Source: Orbilia blumenaviensis
Lineage: Eukaryota; Ascomycota; Orbiliomycetes; Orbiliales; Orbiliaceae
Direction: 5' to 3'
NCBI GenBank assembly: GCA_036872755.1
Contig: JAVHNS010000019.1
Location: 496,001 to 560,000 of the forward strand
Length of the DNA stretch: 64,000 nt
Below are positions 55,273 to 64,000 of this stretch, in pieces. The first letter of the stretch is position 1, and each line of letters starts with the position of its first letter. The notes under the pieces were generated by a model. That model did not search any database and was not told the origin of the DNA. It saw only the letters and a list, made by a program, of their open reading frames with translations. A program made the translations under genes and the position numbers.

Positions 55273-56832
55273 ATGGGGTCTCAGCTAACAAAGCAAAAGC
55301 GAAGGGGAAAGGAACACGGTTTCCTTTCAAATGTTCCACTATCTCTCCGGACCATAAAACCACCTCCAGAAGACCACCCGAACACCGCAACTTTGGATGG
55401 GCCTAAATCGTCTACGCCAGTGTTTTCTCGAACATACAATATGACTACCGTTCTCTTGCCAGATATGCTGGCCACGCAGGATAATCACGAATCCATCAAA
55501 AGACAAATACCAAAGCCACTACGAAAGATAATATATTTTTCGAGTTTTGATATTTGGTGGGTTGATGGCAGGGAGGATCTTGATGAAATATTGATACCCC
55601 TCCAGATCGCACAACGGGCAGTAATTGTCCGAGGGTGGCTGCCCCAGGTCAACTTCAACCTCATAAATGACCCCATTCCTGATTGGACGATTTCCGAACT
55701 TCTAAAATGCAACCGCATGGATAAGATCTTAGCCGAATACGGTGCTAAGGCGTTCCTCTTCCTCGTAAGCGGTACGGTTCTTATGTTGTACGATTCACAT
55801 TCGCAAATGGAATGTAATTTTGCCAAGATACCTCCATACATTGCAGGTTACGCTACTATCCCAATACCTGCCAATATAGTTCCAACATGCAATGGGGTCG
55901 GAAATCCCGACCAGGCAAACTTTACAGTGGGCCAGAATGTCCAACTTGCGTCAACGAAGACTTCATCGGCATGCGCAGGAGTCACTGTCCGTCGAAGATC
56001 CGACGGTAGGCTTTTCGACACCATCCCAAGCCATCTCCCGCATCTGGGTTTTCTGAATCAGCGCTGGGCGATTAGTAAATCGTTCGACTATTTTTTCCCC
56101 CGGTCAGTTTTTCTAGAATCTTTCGACAGGATATCATACGGACTAGGAGAGATGTCTGAGACTGTCCGTGATGTATCCATTACCTTCGACCCGGATTTAA
56201 CGACCCGAGGCTTTCCAATAAACTATGCACACGATCTATCGCTAGTCGCAACTGATACGGCCTTGGATCCAGTTGACGTAAGGTTACAATGGAGCCAGCT
56301 CGAGTCTTCACCCTTTGGCAAGCTTGTTCGGCTCTTAAATCCTGCTCATACTCGGTATGGAGATTCCTTTCCTCAGTGTTGGAGTGTTAGCATAGGGCTA
56401 GCTTTGTGTAGAACATACAAAGAGTGGTCGGAGGGTTCGCAGACTACGATGCAAGCGCGCATCACCGAAGATGACATGCCAATGCTTGCTCGTTCCTGGC
56501 TTTGGAGGGCCGGTACTCGAGATGATAGCCCATTTACTACGCTTGGAGGTCTTTCGGGATCCGCGCTCGCCTTACACGAGCAAGATAAAACTTGGGGGGT
56601 CATTGGTTTTCAGAATTTTGAAGTCAGACTAACAAGAGAACTGAAGTCTGCCAGTACAATTACTGGGGCGAATAAAACAAAGAAAATGTTAGATCAAGGC
56701 ATTATGGGGTTCCATGGAAGCTTTATCCTTCCAAGAGATCTTACGGCTAATTACGAGGTTGTTAACCCCGTTACTTCCATGCAAGCGGCTGCCAGCGGGT
56801 ACGGTGCAGGAACAGGCCAGGGATCGGACTGA
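55273..56832 (+). CDS. Intronless 519-residue ORF with protease-like GLSGSA motif
   Basis: A single exon with no signal peptide or membrane segment. I do not recognise the family with certainty. The N-terminus is basic (KQKRRGKEHG). The middle includes KPLRKIIYFSSFDIWWVDG, an acidic EDLDEIL stretch and a YGAKAFLFLVSGTVLMLYDS segment. The C-terminal third carries GGLSGSALAL (Ser428) followed by TWGVIGFQNFEV. This has the look of the nucleophile motif GxSGxx and following strand of trypsin-like serine peptidases. An upstream AGVTVRRRSDGRLFDTIPSHLPHLG and INYAHDLSLVATDTA could supply His and Asp, but this is a guess. The tail is Gly-rich (SGYGAGTGQGSD). It sits between AT-rich repeats and the transporter, and its lack of introns contrasts with most of its neighbours. 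Likely an accessory gene. Confidence 0.7.
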   Translation: MGSQLTKQKRRGKEHGFLSNVPLSLRTIKPPPEDHPNTATLDGPKSSTPVFSRTYNMTTVLLPDMLATQDNHESIKRQIPKPLRKIIYFSSFDIWWVDGREDLDEILIPLQIAQRAVIVRGWLPQVNFNLINDPIPDWTISELLKCNRMDKILAEYGAKAFLFLVSGTVLMLYDSHSQMECNFAKIPPYIAGYATIPIPANIVPTCNGVGNPDQANFTVGQNVQLASTKTSSACAGVTVRRRSDGRLFDTIPSHLPHLGFLNQRWAISKSFDYFFPRSVFLESFDRISYGLGEMSETVRDVSITFDPDLTTRGFPINYAHDLSLVATDTALDPVDVRLQWSQLESSPFGKLVRLLNPAHTRYGDSFPQCWSVSIGLALCRTYKEWSEGSQTTMQARITEDDMPMLARSWLWRAGTRDDSPFTTLGGLSGSALALHEQDKTWGVIGFQNFEVRLTRELKSASTITGANKTKKMLDQGIMGFHGSFILPRDLTANYEVVNPVTSMQAAASGYGAGTGQGSD

Positions 56833-57955
56833 GCAACGGTTTACGGAGACAACAATGGTGGTCAAGAGGGTCCCGCAGAGAACCACAAATTACAACAACA
56901 GCAACAGCCTTACTACTAGCCTTTGGCACGTCAAGGCGTGTACTGTTTTAGATATTCTCACAATCCGAGAAGCCGGTATGATAGTCTTAATGACAGCGAA
57001 ATTTATCGGTTAGCCTCTATTGGATGCTGATTACTGTCAAATGACGATAGACGAAATTTAACATGATAATCAGAGCAACCCGCTGCCTCAAGAGATGTTA
57101 TCAAATATCAAATATACACACTATGGAAATGGTTCGCTGTTGCTCTAACCTGACAATAATTAATTATTTAATTATTGAAGTAACAGTTTGAATAAATGAC
57201 AAATATTTGAGGCCAACAACTGCTAATAAGAAAAACCAGCTATACAATAGAAAAAAATGCTAATGGGACGCCCGAATAGATTCCAAACCATGCAGACGGA
57301 AGCGCACCTACCGAATCTGTCACTTGTGTTACACCACTTTTACTAGTATAGTAAGTAAATATAACCACGGTCATATATATTTTGGATTTTTTAATGTCAT
57401 ATGAATTGGCCCTCCTAGCTTGTTGGGTATTTTGCGTTGATGTCATGATTCCAACAGTCTGCAGCTTGTGCAACACACTGCGATGACTATAAGACGATGT
57501 TCTATAAATTTAAACCAATGCAATGCAAATGACGAGACCATGCAAATGCAATGTATCCGATATCGATAGTCTATAGATCGGGGCCCGCGGAATGGATGTT
57601 TCAGTAGATCTAAAACATTCCTTCAAGGAAAAACATATACCCGAATTTTCTATCGAGCGCTCGCAATTTATAATATACAGACAGAATAGAAGCTCCTCGT
57701 AATAGCACCAGTAATCGTAGTTTAATACGCTCGAGAATTTTGCACAGTAGTTAATCAACCAGTTCCCAAATCCATTTCCAAAAACGTTATAACGTTAATC
57801 ATATTAGACCAAATGCAATGTATCGATGTATCGATATTAATTCTAGAGGGGTTCCAGCGGCCTCTCCCTCTCAAAACAAAAAAAATAAAACATACTTTTG
57901 TGGTAACGAACCATGCATATCGAAAGCTTCATTCGAAAGTCATCAGTAGGCTTAA
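56833..57955. other. Intergenic
   Basis: AT-rich, with no firm gene. A minus frame at 57240-57476 ends in TQVTDSVGALPSAWFGIYSG then a hydrophobic tail, resembling a GPI-attachment signal, but the rest of such a gene was not found. Confidence 0.4.
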
Positions 57956-60049
57956 TCAGATTCTACTCGTGGACTGCCCTTCTTCATCACCCTGTTCTTT
58001 AGCCTTCGTTTCACCGAGGAACATGTACTATGGAAAATCAGACTACGTTAGCCTAGTTGACGGAAATAAAATAAGTTATTAGGATGCTTCGATATTGGGG
58101 CTCACGTACCGAAGGAACCACAGACAAGATGTTAAACGTTCCCAAAGCAAACATCAACCATCCCCATCCAACCTGATGTCTCATGAATCCAGCTGTGTAC
58201 CCCAGAAGTTAGCCATCACAATCACACATTTAAAATATCAGGGCTCAAAGAATAAAGGGAGGAAGACAAGACATACACAAAAGCGGCCCAACCGTTGTCC
58301 CAGCAGCATACGCAAAATTCCCCAACCCATAACTCTGTGCAAAAGCTCCATACGGCCCAAAAACACCGGGCTTCTCCCTTTCAATCTGCTCAACCACCAA
58401 ACTCATCTCCGTATAAGTCGGCACAAAGATCAAACAATGCGCTAACCCAACTCCTAACAACAAAACCCACAAAAAGACCTGCGATCCTATCGACTGTCCC
58501 GTTGCGAATCCACACAATATGACAACGATGCCACTAGCAATCAGTCCTGTGACGACACATGGCCGGGCACCAATTCGATCACTCAGACGGCCTGCGTAGG
58601 TTGAGAAGAAGTCACCGAAAACGACGAGCGCGAAACAGAGTCCGGCCAAGGTGGATGTGTATCCAAAGGTTTCCTTTGTGTGAAGCGGCAGTACGGTTTC
58701 AAAGCTTGTCATAATAACAGCCTCGACAAACGAGATGAAAACCGCAGTTACAAGTCGTGGGGAACCCATAAGCGTAATAAGTGGGTGAGCATGTAGCTGA
58801 ATATCGAAATTTGGACCATCGGCAGGATTTGGCGGAAGCAGGGGCCTAGACGGGTCGTTCGGATCTGTGTCCCGAAGAATCCACTTGACAGCGTCCTTCT
58901 TCTCGATAATGAGAAGTCGTAAGACGATATCAAAAACAACCATGACAACCATGCATAGGAAAACAGCATCATATCCGAATCTATCGTAGATAAAACCCGA
59001 TAGCGATGGTGCTCCTACGAATCCAATACTCATGGAAGCTCTGTTCACCATAGACCGTTAGTTTAGCCAAATATATACCCCCATTTTCAATCTCTCAGAG
59101 TTTGTAACACATACGCAAGGAGCCCAAGGCTCTCTCCAGCATTCGAGCTACCAACAGTATCGATCACCAATGCCAATCCGACACTCCAAATGCAAGCTGT
59201 CGCAAGACCTTGGATGAATCTCCCAAGGCATAAAACCTGAACCTGAGCTCCGAACCACAGCATCAGCGTGCCCGCAAGCAGCAAGACCAGACCAGACATT
59301 AATGGCCAGTAACGGTTTCGGTAACGATCTAAAATCAAGCAAAAAGTAACCCATTAGTAAAAAAGGCTCTAGCGTGCTTCTTTCTCAGTGCCGTAGCTAC
59401 TACATACCAGCAAGCCATCCAAAGGCGGCTATGAACCCAAAACCAAACTAGTTAGCCTATATTCCTCCCCACAGAATCGAGTATATGCGTCTATCCAAAA
59501 CGTACGTGAACCCAACGAGAACCCCAATCCGTAAACGGCCAACAATATCGCAAGCCATCCCTGTACTACAACCATATTAAACGCCCCGAATTAGTATATA
59601 TTCGACTCCATCATTCCTCAAAAAACCTATCAATGACGGCAATATAAATACCTTGGTCATCAGGAACCCCTGATCTCTTCTCTAACGTAAACGGAAATAC
59701 CCTACATCACCAGCAAAACCTCTTTGTCAGAAAAGGTTCACTCATCTCGGTTGGTTACAGCTAGATGTGCGAAGCAGCTACTCCTAGCTCCCAATGTAAC
59801 GGATAACGGATCTTGGAATTCGGATTTGGAACATACGGTACTACAATGCAACACAGGTTAGCCAATTCCATTGTCCAAAAGGAACCAACCCAGGGGAAAT
59901 AGACCCAGAAATCGAATTATCATTTACTTACCAATGCATCCATAAAGCAGAACATCGACAAAGATAGCAAAACAGACGCTAAAGACAATAAACCCATTCG
60001 ACGACCTAAACTTCCAAAACACCGGCGGCTGATCCTCTTCGTGTCCCAT
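57956..60049 (-). CDS. MFS transporter, DHA1 / vesicular amine transporter-like
   Basis: Nine exons on the minus strand, giving 461 residues: 60049-59932, 59840-59837, 59701-59652, 59565-59506, 59428-59408, 59328-59115, 59040-58277, 58192-58110 and 58027-57956. The protein has the 12-helix major facilitator layout: FIVFSVCFAIFVDVLLYGCIVPVFPF (helix 1), VQGWLAILLAVYGLGFSLGS, the motif A loop with PAFGWLADRYRNRYWP, CLGRFIQGLATACIWSVG and SIGFVGAPSLSGFIYDRFG (motif C region). A long hydrophilic central loop and a second-half SDRIGARPC motif follow. The hydrophilic C-tail (KAKEQGDEEGQSTSR) is cytosolic. Exon 2 is just TACC; without it the frame breaks and the VPVFPF motif is lost. The fold resembles SLC18-type drug:H+ antiporters. 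The substrate cannot be told from sequence; it may be an exporter of toxic cations or secondary compounds. Confidence 0.9.
59837..59840 (-). other. 4-nt microexon of the MFS gene
   Basis: TACC, flanked by TTGCATTGTAG upstream and GTATGTTCC downstream on the minus strand. It sits between a 91-bp intron (59841-59931, GTAAGT donor) and a 135-bp intron (59702-59836, GATGTAG acceptor). It supplies most of Val-Pro of the VPVFPF motif and corrects the phase between exon 1 (phase 1) and exon 3 (phase 2). Confidence 0.75.
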
Positions 60050-62140
60050 CTTGCCTTTCTTCAGCGGATTAAAAAATTTTTGTTTCCGAAATGCAGAAGA
60101 AAGAAAAGATGGAAAGATAGAAGATGGAGAAGCTGGCGCGGGAGGTGGGTAATAATAAAAAAAACTGGAGACCGATATACCAGCCAGCGTTTTAGGCGAG
60201 AAGGGAAAAAGTGCTTTTAGCTACTGATTTGTTTCTCGGGGCGGGCGCTCAGCCAGAGCCGAAGCAAGAGGCGACTTGCTTAACTGGGTTTCGAGTTTTT
60301 TTTGGCGTGTGTGGGCTCCCTGCTAACCTGCTAACGAGGGGGAAGCGGGAATACGATAAACAAGAGGCGCTAGGTCGAAAGAGAACCTCGACCCCGTGGC
60401 CAATGCGTTTCGTCGTCGAAGGAGAGTTCCTCAGTGGACTGATACTGAAAAAAAGATACCAAAAAAATGGAAAGAATCCGGAAGCTCGTCGTAAGATAAG
60501 AAGGAAGAAACTAAAAAAAAAAAGAATTTCGTGGACGAGCTGAAGTCGAAGGCTGGAAGGGGGTGGATCGTGCGTGTAACGATGAAATCACAACGATACG
60601 CCTGGCGTTGTCATCTCCGCTGCGTCGAGGCCGTTAATATATCTGGTATCTCCAATCCGAAAAGAATTGCGCGGTGGGAAGATTAGGTACTTGTAAAAAG
60701 TACTTAAGTATTCTGGAGAGCACGCTCAAAGAAAAAAAAATAAACGCGAATGGAATGATAACTAATAAAAAAGATCAACTATGGATATCAAATATCTAGT
60801 CGTTTATATCGGTCAGTACGCCTCCCCTAAAACTAATAACTTAGAAAGAAAAACGAAGGCTTGTCGAACAAGAAAAAGGAATATCATACAAACCAGCTTC
60901 AAACAGCGATCGATCTCTCTGAGGCAAATCACCCCTTCCCTCAATCAATAACTTCCGCCTCCAAAAGAAATCGAGAAGTGCCGAATATCAAGCAGCTAAA
61001 TTGTACACGAAAAAAAAAAAGCAGCGGCAACCCTTGCCAATCCCGCTCAAGAATGCTGGCTGCCTTTTAGCACAGGCTTTCTGTCAGAAGGGAAAGTGAT
61101 CGCTTGCACCTAAGCACACTTTGAGGTATGTGTACGTATCGCCGTCCAAAACCGATCTTTTTGAGGGAGCTGCTGCGACGGGGAATTAATGACAAGGGAA
61201 GCGCGAGCGGGAAGACGCCAGGCCAAGGAGCTTGAAACCTTATGTCTCGGGAACGGTATATGGATCGAACGGAATATTACTAGGTTAAGGGACAGGAATT
61301 GAAATTATGAGTAGATTATAATCTTCCTTCAAACAGTGCTTTTGGGCATTAAATACAAGGCCGACGGGTTTTAAAGGAGCCAGCCGGATAATGGAATCGA
61401 CAATAATACGTCCAACCTCTAGATAAAATGTTCACAAAAGGCCCAATGCAACTGGTCTAGAGAAGGGGAAAAGGGCATTATAATGCATACGCATACAATG
61501 CACATCAATATTTCCCCAATGGCGCACCTGCAACCCCTCACAGACTCCCCCAATCAAATCGTTCCATCAAACCACAACCATCCGAAGTTAAGCTACCCAC
61601 CCTGCAGATGACGAGAGCGAGGGATCGAAAGACAGAAAAAGAAGGGTCGGCCGTCGGTCGGACTCCATGGGCTGGAACTTTAGAGTCTGGCCTGGGATCC
61701 ACCCACACCCACAGCCAACCGACAGAATTACATACATAGGGAATCCTTGCTCCGGATCTCAAGAATCTAACTAGCGGCACTAACTAGCAGCAAAGCAAGC
61801 AACCTGCAACGCACCGATTCAGTTGCTTGCAGGAAATACAAAAGAATGTGTTGTGCCTAGAGTTACCTAGACCATAAAAAAGAATGAATGGGACTGGACA
61901 TGAGCTCTTTTCTGGAGGGCTGGCTGCGCGCGGAGAGGGGTGGTAGGAAATGGGCCAGATTCATGCCTTATCAAAGGAGAACTCGCTTACGATTACTTCC
62001 TTCCCTAGTGCTTTCTTTTTTGCCTGCCGGGATTCACTTCGTTCTCCTCTAGGAAAAGGAATTACCGAAGGAAATCGAAATCTCAGGGTGTCATGATTGT
62101 GATACGAATGTAGAAGGTTATAAAATCTGAATCTTAAAAG

Positions 62141-62163
62141 GAAAAAAAAAAAAAAAAAAAAAA
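62141..62163. repeat. Poly(A) tract
   Basis: Run of about 22 A in the gene-free region. Confidence 0.85.
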
Positions 62164-62671
62164 CTATGATCGAGCTCTCATGTATATCACATCATCGGCA
62201 CTTCCCACGTCTGCTTCAGCCTGCTCCATTCTGGACAGTGCTTACACTTTGTGTCGACGACTTGTCTTAGGATAATCATTGACACTCTGGTATCCGGACT
62301 TTGATCTTTTCTTTTTCTTTTCTCTTCTCTTTCTTTCTTTCACGCGTACTTGGAATGCGAAACACTGGAGGTTCAAGAATGTGATTCTATATACTAAGTT
62401 TATAGATCGATCAAGCGAAATCAACTCGTGCGCATCCATAATCTTGATCAACTCGTGGCCAACGGCCGTCTATAACTCGTCATCATCGATCACGAGTAAA
62501 ACAGAATGTTATCCCTCCTGATATCAAAACCAGAAACAGGAAAGAGTACGGCAACGTTGAGGGTGTGAACTCGCATCCCGAATAGGACCAACAGATCGAA
62601 ACCAGTGCATGCAAATCATATCGAGGCCAATTGGTCGTCCCCAAAAGAGTGTTGGTAACACAGAAAGCTAA

Positions 62672-62694
62672 AAAAAAAAAAAAAAAAAAAAAAA
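62672..62694. repeat. Poly(A) tract
   Basis: Run of about 23 A, the longest homopolymer in the window. No retroelement body was recognised next to it. Confidence 0.85.
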
Positions 62695-63807
62695 GGAATC
62701 CCCAATTTGCAGTTGCGAGTTACCAATCCCAGGAAAAGGGAAAGCAGATCCGAACCTAAAAATTTCAAAGACTTCGAACGGAAAGAGGAAGAAAGAGGTA
62801 GAAAGCCTCTTCTCCCTCCCTTCCTTCAGCTCCAGAGCTCCATCCAGCTAAACTTCCAAACGCCCTAGCATAACCGTCAAAGTACTTCATTAGTACATGT
62901 AGTAGCTAGCAACCATGCACCAGCTCACCCAAGATGGGGTCATTTTCAAGACAAGACACCTGCACGGAATATCTGCATCGATTATCCCCGCTAGCTAACT
63001 TAGCGAACGTCAAAAAGAAGGTTAGACGAGAGCGTTTCATTACAAACAGAAAAAATAAGGAATCCACCATTTGGGGAGCTAAAGGGTCCAATCATTACCA
63101 GGGCATTTAATAATCTTAACGTAATAGCTGGAGCTTTTAGTGCGTCCTATGACCCCTCCTACATATATACACCTACGATTCTATTTATATTGTGTGTATC
63201 TTAATCATTACTACAGCACCTATCCGATCCTCGAAAGTACAAATTTCTGCTTGAAAATCAAATATTATATTCTCTGTACCGATACCCTCCTTCAGTCACT
63301 AGCTAAGAAACATGACGACAATAAAAAAAGACCCTCTAACTCCGTATAGCATGCGCCGGAAAATAGAGTCTTCGATATATGCATATGCTAGAGAGAAAAA
63401 AAGTGATAAAAGAGACCGCTTTTGTAATATGCCACCCTTTCTAATCATCATAGTAATAACAAAGTCAGGCATCTAAAATATAGACAGGGAATAATAATAA
63501 CAACGACGGAAATCTCGTAAAGCAAATGAACGCCTTGGATCTGAAATATACCCAGTTCCCATAACGCCGTGTGCGATGCCGCTCGAACATATTTATCTAT
63601 CTTCGCTTTGTAAAAAAAGACCAAAACGATAACGTACGATGCAGGATAAAGGTAAATCATCTAAGCGATTGCGTAACGTAAATATGCATCCCGTGAAGCT
63701 CAAAAGATGCAAGAGGAGGGCAGGCTGGTATTCGTATTCGTAATAAGTGAAGGGCAGAACACTTTGGACGATTTATTCTTCGTTCCACTGGATAGAGGCT
63801 TCTTCCA

Positions 63808-64000
63808 TTAAGAAGAGGATTCGCTATCGCTGGACTCGATTACCAAGCGTTTCCGCCTATTGATCCGCTTTTGAGGCCTTTCCTCAGGATCGACAGGCGT
63901 GTGCCGTTCGCTGGCAGCTTGCTGATTGATAACGGGAGAATCGTTGGATTCTGTGCTTAGACGTTTTCTCTTGAGAAATCGCTTCTTGGATGTCTCGTGA
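63808..64000 (-). CDS. C-terminal tail of a basic protein, cut by the window edge
   Basis: An open minus-strand frame enters from the right edge and ends at a TAA at 63808-63810, giving 63 residues plus a partial codon. It is strongly charged with NLS-like clusters (SKKRFLKRKRLS, then RPQKRINRRKRLVIE) and ends in SSDSESSS. The Ser/Asp-Ser tail suits phosphorylation by CK2-type kinases. The composition fits the disordered end of a nuclear protein. Family cannot be told from this part. Confidence 0.6.
   Translation of the reverse strand, partial: HETSKKRFLKRKRLSTESNDSPVINQQAASERHTPVDPEERPQKRINRRKRLVIESSDSESSS

Larger units (their letters stand above)
60050..63807. other. Gene-free 3.8-kb region
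   Basis: Promoter of the transporter (60050-60200), then about 3.5 kb in which no frame is credible on either strand. It contains a run of about 22 A at 62141-62163, another of about 23 A at 62672-62694, and C/T-rich and A-rich blocks. It could be a long untranslated leader or 3' flank of the gene at the right edge, or hold noncoding RNA, but nothing in the sequence shows this directly. Confidence 0.4.

Overview
The window is nuclear DNA of a filamentous ascomycete (Pezizomycotina). Genes carry short introns (mostly 50-165 bp) with GT(A/G)NGT donors and CTAA/CTGA-type branch sites. Long intergenic spaces hold poly(A/T) tracts, and the gene content is fungal: Usb1, CK2 alpha, an LSD1-type demethylase with an HMG box, SRP14, a Dsc4-type DUF1746 protein, Rfc2, Mph1, Par14, PME-1. 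Codon use and introns do not place it below that level. No viral genes, no intact transposons and no CRISPR arrays were seen. All gene models were spliced by hand; each closes in frame from start to stop with exon lengths that sum to a multiple of three.

Layout. 1-5.5 kb: Usb1 (minus), then a decayed glycine-rich secreted-protein gene with a TATA box and a second spliced gene relic. 7.8-15 kb: an unrecognised 483-residue basic protein (plus), a possible 101-residue protein (minus) and the CK2 catalytic subunit (minus). 16.5-24.3 kb: a degenerate tRNA-like element, a secreted fasciclin-domain protein and the 1570-residue SWIRM/amine-oxidase/HMG protein (all plus). 25.8-31.7 kb: SRP14 (plus), the DUF1746 protein (minus) divergent from Rfc2 (plus), and a disordered protein (minus). 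33.6-40.2 kb: three consecutive minus-strand genes for predicted secreted proteins that share intron positions and phases but have diverged strongly in sequence. 41-47.3 kb: Mph1 (minus) divergent from Par14 (plus), then a GPI-anchored cysteine-rich protein (plus). 47.3-55.2 kb: gene-poor sequence, a DUF3602-type GRGGxGN protein (plus), PME-1 (minus), and an AT-rich stretch with a minisatellite. 55.3-60.1 kb: an intronless 519-residue ORF with a GLSGSA motif (plus) and a nine-exon MFS transporter with a 4-nt microexon (minus). 60-64 kb: gene-free sequence ending in the C-terminal tail of a minus-strand gene cut by the window edge.

The conserved genes are scattered housekeeping functions (U6 maturation, replication clamp loading, fork repair, SRP translocation, PP2A control, CK2 signalling, chromatin) with no sign of an operon-like pathway. 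The accessory interest lies in the tandem secreted family at 33.6-40.2 kb, the protease-like intronless ORF at 55.3 kb, the 4-nt microexon in the transporter, and the relic genes at 4-5.5 kb and 54.2 kb.
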